The notes under the pieces are model-generated. The model was not told where the DNA came from. It did not search any database and was given only the letters and a program-made list of their open reading frames with translations. Shown in pieces: positions 1 through 7,893 of a DNA stretch of 47,700 bases. The position numbers and the translations under genes were made by a program. The stretch lies in the NCBI GenBank assembly GCA_021462625.1, contig JAJNAU010000011.1:1-47700 (forward strand), in the 5' to 3' direction. Numbering within the stretch: position 1 is the first letter of the stretch; the number at the start of each line of letters is the position of its first letter. The stretch comes from Shewanella sp. Lineage in GTDB: Bacteria > Pseudomonadota > Gammaproteobacteria > Enterobacterales > Shewanellaceae.

Positions 1-19
1 ATAGCAAAGAAAAGCTTTT

Positions 20-37
20 CTTCGTGGTCTTCGTGGT
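20..37. repeat. 9-bp tandem duplication beside a 16-bp palindrome
   Basis: CTTCGTGGT occurs twice in tandem and overlaps the end of a perfect 16-bp palindrome, AAGAAAAGCTTTTCTT, at 7-22. It lies in the non-coding tail downstream of the rssA-like gene. It could be a fragment of a dispersed intergenic repeat cut by the window edge; no function can be assigned. Confidence 0.5.
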
Positions 38-152
38 TCAATCTTTCTCTTTCAAACGTAACGGAAACATACTAAGTGAACAGCATTGCGATGACAAACC
101 GGGTGTTTTCACGAATATTGTCAGGCCACTGCAACCTGAGAAGATGTTAACA

Positions 153-1082
153 TCACAATCCCAGTACCAATTCAATCTGGTGTCTGGCACTGAGCACAGC
201 CTGTTCACCGGCGGCAATGGCCTCTTCGGCGCGGTGAAATTCCATAATGCCAATGTCCCCAACTCTGGGCAGAATACAGACATCCGGCAGATCTCCCATC
301 AGCCTTGCCCGCTTGTGGCGCTGTTCAAGAATATCCATTGACTGGGACATCACCGCTAACATGCCCGGGTCCTGGCGGGACTTGCGGCCAAACACATCGG
401 TCAGCCCGAGCAGATATTCCCGCCCTCTGGCCAGCAAATCAGTAAATCCTGTAGCACTGTGAGCATCAGCTTTGACGATATCAGCCGCTGTTAGCGGTTC
501 GCTCTTGAGGCTGACCGGCACCGCCTGAATACGGCGACGTCGCTCGCCGCTTAAATCCACGGCAACCACCACATCCACATCCATCGCCCGGGCAACCGAT
601 ACTGGCACGGGATTGACCACTGCACCGTCCACCAGCCAGCGCTCCCCTTGCTTAACCGGTGACAGAATGCCCGGCATCGAGCATGACGCCCGCACGGCAT
701 GTCTAAGCTCACCTTCGCTAAACCAGATTTCCTGACCTGAATAAAGATCCGTGGCTACCGCAGTAAAAGGCAGTTTGAGATCTTCAATGCGGACATCGCC
801 GATATGGGATTCCAGCACATTAAACACCCGCTCACCACCTATCAGCCCGCCCTTGCGCCAACTCAGGTCCAACAGCCCCAATACATCCCATTGTGAAAAC
901 CCCCTGACCCAGTTTTCCAGTTCATCAAGATTGTCATTGGCATAGGCTGCACCAACCAGGGCGCCAACTGAGCAGCCTGCCACCTTATCCGGATAGATCC
1001 CAAGTTTTGCCAGACCGTTAAGCACGCCAATATGAGCCCAACCTTTGGCGGCGCCACTGCCCAGCGCCAATCCTATGGTCAT
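153..1082 (-). CDS. rssA: RssA-like patatin-family serine hydrolase
   Basis: Predicted patatin-like phospholipase/esterase of the RssA/YchK type, 309 aa from this start, close to the family's usual 300 or so. Seen in the sequence: a glycine-rich oxyanion segment GSGAAKG (8-14), the nucleophile elbow GCSVG with Ser38, and DGA with Asp152, which together form the Ser-Asp dyad of the patatin fold. The open frame runs upstream to 1259, but that extension would put about 59 unrelated residues before the conserved MTIGLALGSG start, so the internal ATG at 1082 is preferred; an AGGA lies upstream of it. The substrate is unknown in this family. The gene is divergent from the DEAD-box helicase gene, and nothing in the neighbourhood fixes its role. 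Confidence 0.85.
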   Translation of the reverse strand: MTIGLALGSGAAKGWAHIGVLNGLAKLGIYPDKVAGCSVGALVGAAYANDNLDELENWVRGFSQWDVLGLLDLSWRKGGLIGGERVFNVLESHIGDVRIEDLKLPFTAVATDLYSGQEIWFSEGELRHAVRASCSMPGILSPVKQGERWLVDGAVVNPVPVSVARAMDVDVVVAVDLSGERRRRIQAVPVSLKSEPLTAADIVKADAHSATGFTDLLARGREYLLGLTDVFGRKSRQDPGMLAVMSQSMDILEQRHKRARLMGDLPDVCILPRVGDIGIMEFHRAEEAIAAGEQAVLSARHQIELVLGL

Positions 1083-1358
1083 CGGCTTGTGTCCTGTCAC
1101 ACTTTTTCTCCTCTTATCTGCCCCTGCCCCGGGGTGAGCAGACAGTATAGTTAGTTGTAGCAGACAGACCAATGACAACAAATAATGGCCGGGCAAAAAA
1201 TGGTTGGGAAGGTGTTTGGGTTTAACCCCGAAGCACATGGGTATACAATAGCGCGTCATTTTATATACGGAAGGTAATCACACACCGTATGTACTCAGCG
1301 CCGGCGTCATTTTGCCATCGATAAGCGAGCACTGCTTACCTTCAATAGGAGTACACCT

Positions 1359-2708
1359 TTGCAATTTTCCGATTTCTCTCTGGACAAACGTTTAATGGCC
1401 AGCCTGGATCACATGGGGATCAGCACCCCGACTCCCATTCAGGAGCAGGCCATCCCGGTCGCCCTGTGTGGCCGTGACTTGATGGCATCGTCGAAAACAG
1501 GTTCAGGCAAGACACTGGCCTTCCTGCTGCCGGCCATGCAGAGAGTCATCTCCACCAAGGCTCTGTCCAAAAAGGACCCTCGTGTGCTTATCCTGCTGCC
1601 TACCCGCGAACTGGCGCATCAGGTATACAGTCAACTGAGGCTGTTGACTGCCAACACCCAATACAAAGCGGTGGCTATCCTTGGGGGGGAAAATTTCAAC
1701 GATCAGGCCAGGGCGCTGGCCAGGGATCCTCACTTTATCGTGGGTACTCCGGGTCGTGTAACCGACCATCTGTTCCAAAAACAACTCTACCTGAATGGGT
1801 TGGAGTTGTTGGTACTGGACGAAGCCGACCGTATGTTGGATTTGGGCTTTGCCCCTCAGCTGAAAGCTATTCATGAGGCAGCTGATCACAGACGTCGTCA
1901 GACCCTGATGTTCTCGGCCACCCTAGATCACAACGAAGTCAACGACATCGCCGCAGAGCTTTTGAAGCAGCCTGAGCATGTGGCTATTGGAGCCAGCCAC
2001 ACGGAACATGGTGATATCACCCAGCGTATCTTCCTGTGTGACAACCTCACCCACAAAGAAGCCGTGCTGATGGCATTGCTGAAGCAGGAAGAGCACAAGC
2101 AGGTGATCCTGTTTACCGCCACCCGCGGCGACACTGACCGTCTGGCGGCCCTCTTGTCTGAGCAGGGCTTTTCGACTGCTGCGTTAAGTGGCGATTTGAA
2201 GCAAAGCGCCCGTAATCAGATTATGGACAGCTTCAGCCGCGGCCAGCAGCAAATTCTGGTCACCACAGATGTCGCCAGCCGGGGGTTGGATCTGGTGAAC
2301 GTGTCTTTGGTGGTGAACTTTGATATGCCCAAGTTTGCCGAAGAATATGTGCACCGCATTGGCCGCACCGGTCGTGCCGGCGCCAAGGGTGATGCAGCCT
2401 CTCTGGTTGGCCCCAAAGACTGGCTCAACTTTAAAAAGGTGCAGGTGTTTCTGCGCAAGACCTTTGATTTCACCACCCTGCCCGGCCTTGAGCCCAAGTT
2501 CAGTGGTCTGAAAGAAGTGCCAAAGAAAAAAGCGGCCCCCGGTAAGAAAACCACCGGCAAACCGGCGGCAAAACGCCCGGCCAAAAAGACGGCCGGCCAA
2601 CCGGCACCCAAGCGCGACAAACGTTTTATCACCGGTGTCGATGTGGGCGACGCGCCAATGCGCAGAAAGCCCAAACCTGCTGCCGACTTTACTGATGATG
2701 ACCAGTAA
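1359..2708 (+). CDS. DEAD-box ATP-dependent RNA helicase (RhlE/SrmB-like)
   Basis: A 449-aa superfamily 2 RNA helicase that should unwind or remodel RNA duplexes, for example in ribosome assembly or RNA decay. Motifs in order: Q motif around PTPIQ (Gln28), Walker A ASSKTGSGKT (43-52), PTREL (81-85), GG (109-110), TPGR (130-133), DEAD (154-157), SAT (186-188), and HRIGRTGRAG in the second RecA domain. Residues after about 375 form a lysine/proline/alanine-rich basic tail of about 70 aa, typical of auxiliary RNA-binding extensions. The start is TTG, supported by AGGAG at 1347-1351 with a 7-nt spacer; no better ATG exists in frame. The subfamily (RhlE, SrmB or another) cannot be settled by eye. 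A strong terminator follows. Confidence 0.9.
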   Translation: MQFSDFSLDKRLMASLDHMGISTPTPIQEQAIPVALCGRDLMASSKTGSGKTLAFLLPAMQRVISTKALSKKDPRVLILLPTRELAHQVYSQLRLLTANTQYKAVAILGGENFNDQARALARDPHFIVGTPGRVTDHLFQKQLYLNGLELLVLDEADRMLDLGFAPQLKAIHEAADHRRRQTLMFSATLDHNEVNDIAAELLKQPEHVAIGASHTEHGDITQRIFLCDNLTHKEAVLMALLKQEEHKQVILFTATRGDTDRLAALLSEQGFSTAALSGDLKQSARNQIMDSFSRGQQQILVTTDVASRGLDLVNVSLVVNFDMPKFAEEYVHRIGRTGRAGAKGDAASLVGPKDWLNFKKVQVFLRKTFDFTTLPGLEPKFSGLKEVPKKKAAPGKKTTGKPAAKRPAKKTAGQPAPKRDKRFITGVDVGDAPMRRKPKPAADFTDDDQ

Positions 2709-2744
2709 GCGCTGGTAATCTCTTATGGCTAATTGCCGCAATTA

Positions 2745-2783
2745 ATAACTAAAAATCCCCGCGTTGCGGGGATTTTTAGTTAT
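2745..2783. terminator. Perfect 18-bp inverted-repeat terminator after the helicase gene
   Basis: Two 18-nt arms (2745-2762 and 2766-2783) with a GTT loop pair perfectly: a GC-rich CCCCGC core flanked by A and T runs. It can act as an intrinsic terminator on either strand and ends the helicase transcript 37 nt after its stop. Confidence 0.9.
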
Positions 2784-3009
2784 CTGGAATTGATCGTCAC
2801 CAGACATCACCCGGCAACCACAGCACTTTCATCCCAGTTCGACCCGAGTAAAATAGATGTTGGTTTTCCCTTCATGGGGGGAGTAGTCGCTGATGTGAAG
2901 TGGTTCCTCCCATGTAGTGGCGCAATAAAGGTGGCCACCTGATAAAAGGTGATATGATTGCCTCATCATAGACACGGGTAACACAATAAAAAGTAAGACA
3001 AACCTGCTA
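2784..3009. other. Intergenic stretch, possibly a decayed IS end
   Basis: No convincing gene. A minus-strand frame (2829-2966 from an internal ATG, 46 codons) reads protein-like near its end but has no recognisable family. Around 2915-2955 the sequence has a GGTGGCCACC palindrome and repeated AAAGGTG units, which loosely recall the multi-repeat termini of some insertion sequences. This is a weak inference. Nothing else is seen. Confidence 0.25.
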
Positions 3010-3013
3010 TTAG

Positions 3014-3279
3014 GGAAGGTGCGAACAAGTCCTCGCACCGCTCGGGCTTATGAGCAGAAGCGAGTTCGAGGTATTCAGATAAAGGAAGGCGGGTTGCCTT
3101 TCAAAGCTGAATTCCGCCGAAGTCGTATTGGCTCGAAAGCCCCGTAGGGCGAGGCTGACAGCCCTATCTGCTTGGTTGCAGTTCTCGCTAAGGACTAGGG
3201 CCATTAACTTCAAACTGCGCCGCGCATCTAGAGGCTGTCAGCACTCGCAGAGCACGCACGGGACTTATTCGCACCTTCC
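3014..3279 (-). mobile_element. IS5-type MITE, copy 1
   Basis: A 266-bp element without a coding frame. It begins GGAAGGTGCGAACAAGTCC and ends with the near-perfect inverted copy (reverse complement GGAAGGTGCGAATAAGTCC). It is flanked by the 4-bp direct repeat TTAG (3010-3013 and 3280-3283). The termini match the known IS5 end GGAAGGTGCGAAYAAG, and a YTAR duplication is the IS5-group rule. It is inserted in the opposite orientation to copies 2 and 3 and is the most diverged of the three. It lies just beyond the rluB terminator. Confidence 0.9.
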
Positions 3280-3293
3280 TTAGTGTCTGTCTG

Positions 3294-3320
3294 AAAAAAA
3301 AGGCCGCAAATACGACCTTT
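3294..3320 (-). terminator. Intrinsic terminator of the scpA-scpB-rluB transcript
   Basis: Read on the minus strand: AAAGGTCG, loop, CGGCCTTT (one G-U pair), followed directly by a run of eight T. It lies 22 nt after the rluB stop. The MITE duplication begins 11 nt further on. Confidence 0.8.
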
Positions 3321-3341
3321 TAATTCAATACGATAGTTTTA

Positions 3342-4220
3342 TCAACTGCGCTGACGGCTTGGCTTGGAACGGGCCTTGCCGGTGTTGGTTTTGTGCTTGC
3401 GCACCGCCCGTTTGATCTTGGCACTGCGCACCGTGGCACGGGCTACACTGTGCTTGTCAGCGCCCAGCAGAGTGCGGGTTTCAGGGTCCATGCCGGCCAG
3501 TTGACGCAGATAGTTCACCTGCTCCAGTGGCAGTTCAATCCAACCTCCCCGTGGCAGGGTGTTGGGCAACTCAATCATGCCGTATCTCACGCGAATAAGG
3601 CGGCTGACCTGAATTTCCTGAGACTCCCACAAACGACGCACCTCACGGTTGCGGCCTTCACGCAATCCCACATGCCACCATTGATTGATGCCTTCGCCCC
3701 CGGCTGACTTAATGTAGTCAAACTGGGCTGGTCCATCTTCCAGCATCACCCCGCTGCGCAGACGCTGCACCGCTGCTTCAGTCACCTCACCAAAGGTGCG
3801 CACAGCGTATTCACGCTCGACTTCGTTGGAGGGGTGCATCAAACGGTTGGCCAGTTCACCGTCAGAGGTGAACAACAGCAAACCTGAAGTATTAATATCC
3901 AGACGGCCTACCGCGACCCAGCGTGCATCACGCACCTTGGGCAAACGGTCGAATACCGTTGGACGGCCTTCAGGATCCTTACGGGAACAGATTTCCCCTT
4001 CAGGCTTATGATACGCCAATACACGACACACGATATCGTCGGCAGATTTCAACGATACTGCCCGACCATCGATACGCACCTTGGCATCAGCCTCGATACG
4101 GTCACCCAGATTGGCGATTTGTCCATCAATACTAACTCGTCCTGCAGCAATCCATGCCTCCATCTCACGACGGGAGCCATGGCCTGCGCGGGCCAAGACT
4201 TTCTGCAATTTTTCACTCAT
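3342..4220 (-). CDS. rluB: 23S rRNA pseudouridine synthase RluB
   Basis: Modifies a uridine in helix 90 of 23S rRNA (position 2605 in E. coli). The 292-aa protein has an N-terminal S4-like RNA-binding domain (about 1-60: [14 protein letters not shown]), then the RsuA/RluB/E/F catalytic domain with GRLDINTSG (105-113; Asp108 is the expected nucleophile). The C-terminal 35 residues are lysine/arginine-rich, as is usual in RluB. It overlaps the end of scpB by 8 nt, so it is translationally linked to scpAB. This adjacency is common in gammaproteobacteria. RluE and RluF are less likely because of the length, the basic tail and the scpB neighbour. Confidence 0.93.
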   Translation of the reverse strand: MSEKLQKVLARAGHGSRREMEAWIAAGRVSIDGQIANLGDRIEADAKVRIDGRAVSLKSADDIVCRVLAYHKPEGEICSRKDPEGRPTVFDRLPKVRDARWVAVGRLDINTSGLLLFTSDGELANRLMHPSNEVEREYAVRTFGEVTEAAVQRLRSGVMLEDGPAQFDYIKSAGGEGINQWWHVGLREGRNREVRRLWESQEIQVSRLIRVRYGMIELPNTLPRGGWIELPLEQVNYLRQLAGMDPETRTLLGADKHSVARATVRSAKIKRAVRKHKTNTGKARSKPSRQRS

Positions 4221-4806
4221 TAGTCGACTCTTCTAACTGCTCTGTCGCCTGCTCCCGATTGGAGAACAAGGCGGCCAATGATTCAGGATCGGTCAGCGGA
4301 GGCAAGTCCGCCAGCGTCTCCAGGCCAAAATATGATAAAAACTCCGTGGAGGTCGCATAGAGTGCCGGTCTGCCCGCCACTTCCTTATGACCCACAACAC
4401 GGATCCAATTCCGTTCAGTCAATACTTTGATGATATGGCTGCCTACAACCACACCGCGAACCTGTTCGATATCCCCTCGGGTTACCGGCTGTTTATAGGC
4501 AATCACCGCCAGCGTCTCCAGTGAAGCCCGGGAATATTTGGGTGCTTTTTCCTGCCACAGCACTTGCAGGTAAGGGCTGAGTTCTTCCCGGCTCTGGAAG
4601 CGATAGCCACCGGCCACTTTCACCAGCTGTACGCCACGGGGCAGGTAATCCTGCTGCAGCTCTTCCACTGCACTGCGGATTCGGTCTCTGGACACACTGA
4701 AAGGTGCCAGCACAGTTTCCCTCATTTCCTTGAGAGTGATGGGTCTGGCCTGTACAAACAAACAGGCTTCAATCAGTTGCTTAAGTTGCTCAGAATTGAT
4801 CTGCAT
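4213..4806 (-). CDS. scpB: Chromosome-condensation kleisin partner ScpB
   Basis: Winged-helix subunit of the SMC-ScpAB complex that organises and segregates chromosomes in the nucleoid. The 197 aa show the ScpB signature: N-terminal [18 protein letters not shown], then the conserved [23 protein letters not shown] (about 95-118) and [17 protein letters not shown] near 145-160. Its start shares one nucleotide with the scpA stop (TGATG), and its end overlaps rluB by 8 nt. The tail after 165 is acidic and poorly conserved, as expected. Confidence 0.93.
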   Translation of the reverse strand: MQINSEQLKQLIEACLFVQARPITLKEMRETVLAPFSVSRDRIRSAVEELQQDYLPRGVQLVKVAGGYRFQSREELSPYLQVLWQEKAPKYSRASLETLAVIAYKQPVTRGDIEQVRGVVVGSHIIKVLTERNWIRVVGHKEVAGRPALYATSTEFLSYFGLETLADLPPLTDPESLAALFSNREQATEQLEESTNE

Positions 4807-5594
4807 CAGCGGGCTTTAACATAAATCATCGCAAGGGGCTGACGCTGGTAGAGCTCCACCAGCAGTTCTTTCACCAATTCCATCAATGCCAGAAAAGTCA
4901 CTACCACTCCGGCGCGGCCTTCGAACACAGTGAACAACCTGGAAAATGGCGTGAACTCCCCGTCCTCCAACATCGCCAAAATTTGACTCATACGCTCACG
5001 GGTTGACAGCGTCTCGCGCTTAACCTCGTGATGAGCGTAAGCTTCAGCCCGTTTCAGTACCCCGGCAAAGGCCCGAGCCAACTCACCCAGTGACACATCC
5101 GGCGGCAGCATCTGGGGTTTCACCCCGGGCGCCACCTGAGCGCTGGCCTGAAACAGATCCCGCTCCAGTCGGGGTAACTGATCCATCGCCTCTGCAGCAT
5201 ACTTAATCACTTCATAGGCTTTCAGTTGCTTGATGAGCAGAGCTCTGGGGTCCGGCTCCTCCTCATCTTCAGTGACCATTTTGGGCAGCAGCAGACGGGA
5301 CTTAATTTCCGCCAGAGTTGCCGCCATCACCAGATAATCGGCAGCCAGATCGACCTGGGCATCGGTCAGCAGGGTGATGTATTCCAGATATTGAGCCGCA
5401 ATTTGCTGCAGAGGTAAATCCACTATATCGAGTTTTTGCTTGCGGATCAGATACAAGAGTAAATCCAACGGACCCTCAAAGGCTTCCAGAAAAACTTCCA
5501 GCGCCTCAGGAGGAATAAAAAGATCGACCGGGAGCTCAGAAATCGGCTCGCCGCGTACAACAGCTAAAGGTAAGACTTGTTGTGCGCCCTGCAT
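4806..5594 (-). CDS. scpA: Chromosome-condensation kleisin ScpA
   Basis: Kleisin subunit that bridges the SMC heads together with ScpB. The 262-aa protein carries the ScpA core starting at about residue 34: VFLEAFEGPLDLLLYLIRKQKLDI, then repeated helical segments (AADYLVMAATLAEIKSRLLLP at about 84-104) and a C-terminal winged-helix region. The first 30 residues precede the conserved core and are variable in the family. First gene of a tight scpA-scpB-rluB unit; a TATAAT hexamer lies about 50 nt upstream. Confidence 0.92.
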   Translation of the reverse strand: MQGAQQVLPLAVVRGEPISELPVDLFIPPEALEVFLEAFEGPLDLLLYLIRKQKLDIVDLPLQQIAAQYLEYITLLTDAQVDLAADYLVMAATLAEIKSRLLLPKMVTEDEEEPDPRALLIKQLKAYEVIKYAAEAMDQLPRLERDLFQASAQVAPGVKPQMLPPDVSLGELARAFAGVLKRAEAYAHHEVKRETLSTRERMSQILAMLEDGEFTPFSRLFTVFEGRAGVVVTFLALMELVKELLVELYQRQPLAMIYVKAR

Positions 5595-5644
5595 GAGCTC
5601 CCCACAATTGACCCAACATCCGGCGGATCCTCGCCAAGCGCGCG

Positions 5645-5673
5645 ATTATACCTGCAATTTCATCGCGATTAAA
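5645..5673 (-). promoter_or_regulatory. Candidate promoter of scpA-scpB-rluB
   Basis: On the minus strand a perfect TATAAT (5645-5650) stands 17 nt downstream of TTTAAT (5668-5673), a weak -35. It lies between the yciO stop (5691) and the scpA start (5594), so scpAB-rluB can be transcribed independently of rnaAM-yciO. Confidence 0.55.
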
Positions 5674-5690
5674 GAAATGGTATGTGTTGT

Positions 5691-6311
5691 TTACAGAAAC
5701 CGATTGAGGTCACCGGCGCCCTGACGCACTATTTCCACTTCACCTTCAGACAGGTCCACCACTGTGGTGGGATTCTCGCCCAGATAACCGCCGTGCAGAA
5801 TCGCATCCACCTGATGCTCCAGGCGATCGCGAATGGTTTCAGGATCAGATTCGGTAAACTCTTCTCCCGGCATAATCAAACTAGTGGACAGCATGGGCTC
5901 GCCCAGCGCCTGCAACAGTTCACGGGCGATGACATTGTCCGGCACCCGGATACCTATGGTCTTACGTTTGTCATTCAGCAAACGCTTGGGCACTTCCTTG
6001 GTCCCTTTGAAAATAAAAGTAAAAGGGCCCGGGGTGCAGTGTTTCAGCAGGCGGTATGCCTGATTGTCCACTCTGGCGTAACTGGACAGTTCAGACAACT
6101 CCAAACACATCAGGGTGAAGTTGTGGTCGTACTGAATGTTACGGATACGGGCAATACGCTCTGTGGCGCCTTTATCGCCAATCATACATCCCAGGGCGTA
6201 ACCTGAATCCGTGGGGTATACTATCACTCCGCCATTTTTAAGAATACTGACCGTTTGACTGATTAAACGTGCCTGAGGATTCACCTCATGCACATAGAAA
6301 AACTGACTCAT
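5691..6311 (-). CDS. yciO: YciO, Sua5/YciO/YrdC-family protein
   Basis: Member of the Sua5/YrdC/YciO fold, related to the threonylcarbamoyl-AMP synthase that works on tRNA position 37; YciO itself has no firmly agreed role. At 206 aa it is collinear with E. coli YciO over its whole length: starts MSQFFYVHEVNPQ, contains GGVIVYPTDSGYALGC (about 28-43), KRKTIGIRVP, LSTSL and GGYLGENPTTVVDL. The ATG at 6311 is chosen over the in-frame upstream one at 6326 because it matches the family start and forms the ATGA overlap with the end of rnaAM. The conserved KxR/SxN-type nucleotide site appears intact. Confidence 0.9.
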   Translation of the reverse strand: MSQFFYVHEVNPQARLISQTVSILKNGGVIVYPTDSGYALGCMIGDKGATERIARIRNIQYDHNFTLMCLELSELSSYARVDNQAYRLLKHCTPGPFTFIFKGTKEVPKRLLNDKRKTIGIRVPDNVIARELLQALGEPMLSTSLIMPGEEFTESDPETIRDRLEHQVDAILHGGYLGENPTTVVDLSEGEVEIVRQGAGDLNRFL

Positions 6312-7168
6312 GCTCGGGTTTCCCACTTGTCTGATTCCCAGACCCAGGACAATCCCTTGGCCCGGTGTAAATTTTTACCCAGCTCGATCCAGTGGCCGGG
6401 GAAATGAAAGTCACTGCCAACGGAGGCCAGCAAACCTTTTTGAATACTCAGTGCAGCCATCAGTACCCTGTCGTCCGACGTTTGTTGCCCCATCACCACT
6501 TCCATGGCATCGCCGCCAGCCTCTTTAAACTCCCGAAGCAGGCGCTTGAGCCACTTGGCCGAGAGCTTATAGGCGCTCGGGTGCGCCATCACGGCCACAC
6601 CGCCAGCATCATGAATGATCCTGATTGCCGTAGCAATATCGGCCCAGTTGTTGGGTACATAGCCGGTTTTGCCTCTGGCCAGATAACGCTTGAAAACAGC
6701 CATGGTGTTCGGCGCATGACCGGCGTCCACCAGAAAACGGGCAAAATGGCCGCGACTGATTGCAGCGTTGCCGGCAAGTTGTCGGGCAGCGTCATACGCC
6801 CCGTCAATACCAGCCTTGGCCAGTCGCTCGCCGATTTCCCGGGCCCGTTCTTCGCGCAAAAGCCGCTGTTTCTCAAGGAACTCAAGCAATGCTGGCTGGG
6901 AAACATCCAGATTCAACCCCACCACATGAATATCAAAATGGTGCCAGCGGGTGGAAATCTCGACACCATTGATCAACCTCAGCGGCTCAGATTGTGCCAG
7001 ATTGAACTCATGGGCCGATTGCAAACCATCGACTGTATCGTGATCGGTAATCGCCAGCATCTGTACCCCTTGCTCCAGGGCTCTTGCCACTAATTCGGCG
7101 GGCGTCAGCCTGCCATCAGATGCAGTAGTATGGCTGTGCAAATCAGCCAGTAAAGTATCAGTTATCAT
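6308..7168 (-). CDS. rnaAM: PHP-domain 5'-3' exoribonuclease RnaAM (TrpH/YciV)
   Basis: PHP-superfamily metal-dependent phosphoesterase; the E. coli homologue is a 5'-3' exonuclease on short oligonucleotides that helps mature 5S/16S/23S rRNA 5' ends. Metal-binding motifs: DLHSHTTASDG (9-19), ITDHDT (40-45), GVEIST, AHP, and SDFH near the C-terminus. The 286-aa length fits the family (about 290). The frame extends to a TTG at 7198, but the ATG at 7168 matches homologues. It lies upstream of the trp operon in inverse orientation, as trpH does in enterobacteria. A MITE is inserted only 39 nt upstream of the start, so the native promoter has been displaced or replaced. Confidence 0.9.
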   Translation of the reverse strand: MITDTLLADLHSHTTASDGRLTPAELVARALEQGVQMLAITDHDTVDGLQSAHEFNLAQSEPLRLINGVEISTRWHHFDIHVVGLNLDVSQPALLEFLEKQRLLREERAREIGERLAKAGIDGAYDAARQLAGNAAISRGHFARFLVDAGHAPNTMAVFKRYLARGKTGYVPNNWADIATAIRIIHDAGGVAVMAHPSAYKLSAKWLKRLLREFKEAGGDAMEVVMGQQTSDDRVLMAALSIQKGLLASVGSDFHFPGHWIELGKNLHRAKGLSWVWESDKWETRA

Positions 7169-7207
7169 GAATTGAATTGTACTATTTTCTTCAAGCAAAA
7201 GCGCTAA

Positions 7208-7472
7208 GGAAGGTGCGAATAAGTCCCGTGCGTGCTCTGCCAGTGATGACAGCCCCGAGATGGGCGACGCAGTTCGACGTTAATGGCCTGATCCTTAGCG
7301 AGAGCTGCAACCAAGCAGATAGGGCTGTCAACCTCGCCCTTCGGGGCTTTCGGGCAAACACGATGGCTGTGGTATTGCGCTTTGAAAGCCAACCCGCCTT
7401 GCTGCAGTTGAATACCTTGAACTCGAATTTGCCCGTAAGCCAGAGCGGTGCGAGGACTTGTTCGCACTTTCC
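7208..7472 (+). mobile_element. IS5-type MITE, copy 2
   Basis: A 265-bp element with IS5-like ends (GGAAGGTGCGAATAAGTCCC left; GGACTTGTTCGCACTTTCC right, one substitution from perfect) flanked by CTAA duplications at 7204-7207 and 7473-7476. It is clearly homologous along its length to copies 1 and 3. It has no transposase gene; the apparent minus-strand frame through it has no family features. It separates rnaAM from the trp promoter. Confidence 0.92.
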
Positions 7473-7622
7473 CTAACTTAGCGAATGCAAGCAAGAACAA
7501 ACTAATGGCCGACACGGCACAGCCAGGAACAAGACGCAACGCGATAGCAACCATCCGGCAATCCATAAAGAATGCGTTGTAAAAGAAAAAAACGCTCATG
7601 GTTAAAAATGAACATTATTCAA

Positions 7623-7652
7623 TTGACAAACTTTACCGGATTGGGTTTCTAT
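7623..7652 (+). promoter_or_regulatory. Candidate trp operon promoter
   Basis: A perfect -35 TTGACA (7623-7628) is followed after 18 nt by TTCTAT (7647-7652), a poor -10 (3/6). The placement, about 30 nt upstream of the leader-peptide start, is right for a trp promoter. No TrpR-type CTAG palindrome was recognised over or near it. Confidence 0.5.
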
Positions 7653-7682
7653 GGGGTGAAGACAACACAGGTGACATGTAAA

Positions 7683-7742
7683 ATGAACAAGCACAGCTTC
7701 ATCATTAACAACTGGTGGTGGCACTATCTAACTTGCGGGTAG
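7683..7742 (+). CDS. trpL: trp leader peptide TrpL
   Basis: A 19-codon open frame, MNKHSFIINNWWWHYLTCG, with AGGTGA (7669-7674) eight nt before the ATG. Codons 11-13 (7713-7721) are three consecutive Trp codons, the classic sensor for ribosome stalling when charged tRNA-Trp is scarce. It precedes a terminator hairpin and then trpE. The last two sense codons overlap the segment that can pair with the terminator's 5' arm, so peptide completion and terminator formation are coupled. Confidence 0.95.
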   Translation: MNKHSFIINNWWWHYLTCG

Positions 7743-7810
7743 TGTGTTGTGCTTCACTCATTTTACTGAGACAGAACTCGACAAAGGCCCGCACAAAGCG
7801 GGTCTTTTTT
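7734..7810 (+). promoter_or_regulatory. trp attenuator (antiterminator/terminator switch)
   Basis: Terminator: AGGCCCGC (7785-7792), loop ACAAA, GCGGGTCT (7798-7805), then a T run to 7810. Alternative pairing: TGCGGG at 7734-7739 (leader codons 18-19) is complementary to CCCGCA at 7788-7793, which would consume the 5' arm of the terminator. A ribosome stalled at the Trp codons (to 7721) leaves 7734-7739 free; one that reaches the stop at 7742 covers it. The pairing was read by eye; no folding energies were computed. Confidence 0.85.
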
Positions 7811-7893
7811 ATGTCTGGTTAAATCTGTAAAAAAGTCCCGCAAGGTAGCAGGAATAAGACGCTCAGCCATGCTGACTACAACAGGAAAGACGG

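Noticed and set aside
2829..3038. 69-codon minus-strand ORF
   Set aside because: It begins inside the MITE and has no family features; described only as a possible remnant.
3010..3213. 67-codon minus-strand ORF in MITE copy 1
   Set aside because: Same reason: it lies inside the repeat and shares no continuous frame with copies 2 and 3.
6392..7093. 233-codon plus-strand ORF opposite rnaAM
   Set aside because: Shadow frame of a well-supported PHP-domain gene with no protein family character.
7204..7599. 131-codon minus-strand ORF over MITE copy 2
   Set aside because: It crosses the element and both its junctions, has no recognisable motifs, and the same frame is broken differently in the other copies.
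7600..7615. PuuR-like core AAAATGAACA upstream of trpL
   Set aside because: Only about 9 of 15 positions fit and there is no functional link to polyamine genes; taken as chance in AT-rich DNA.
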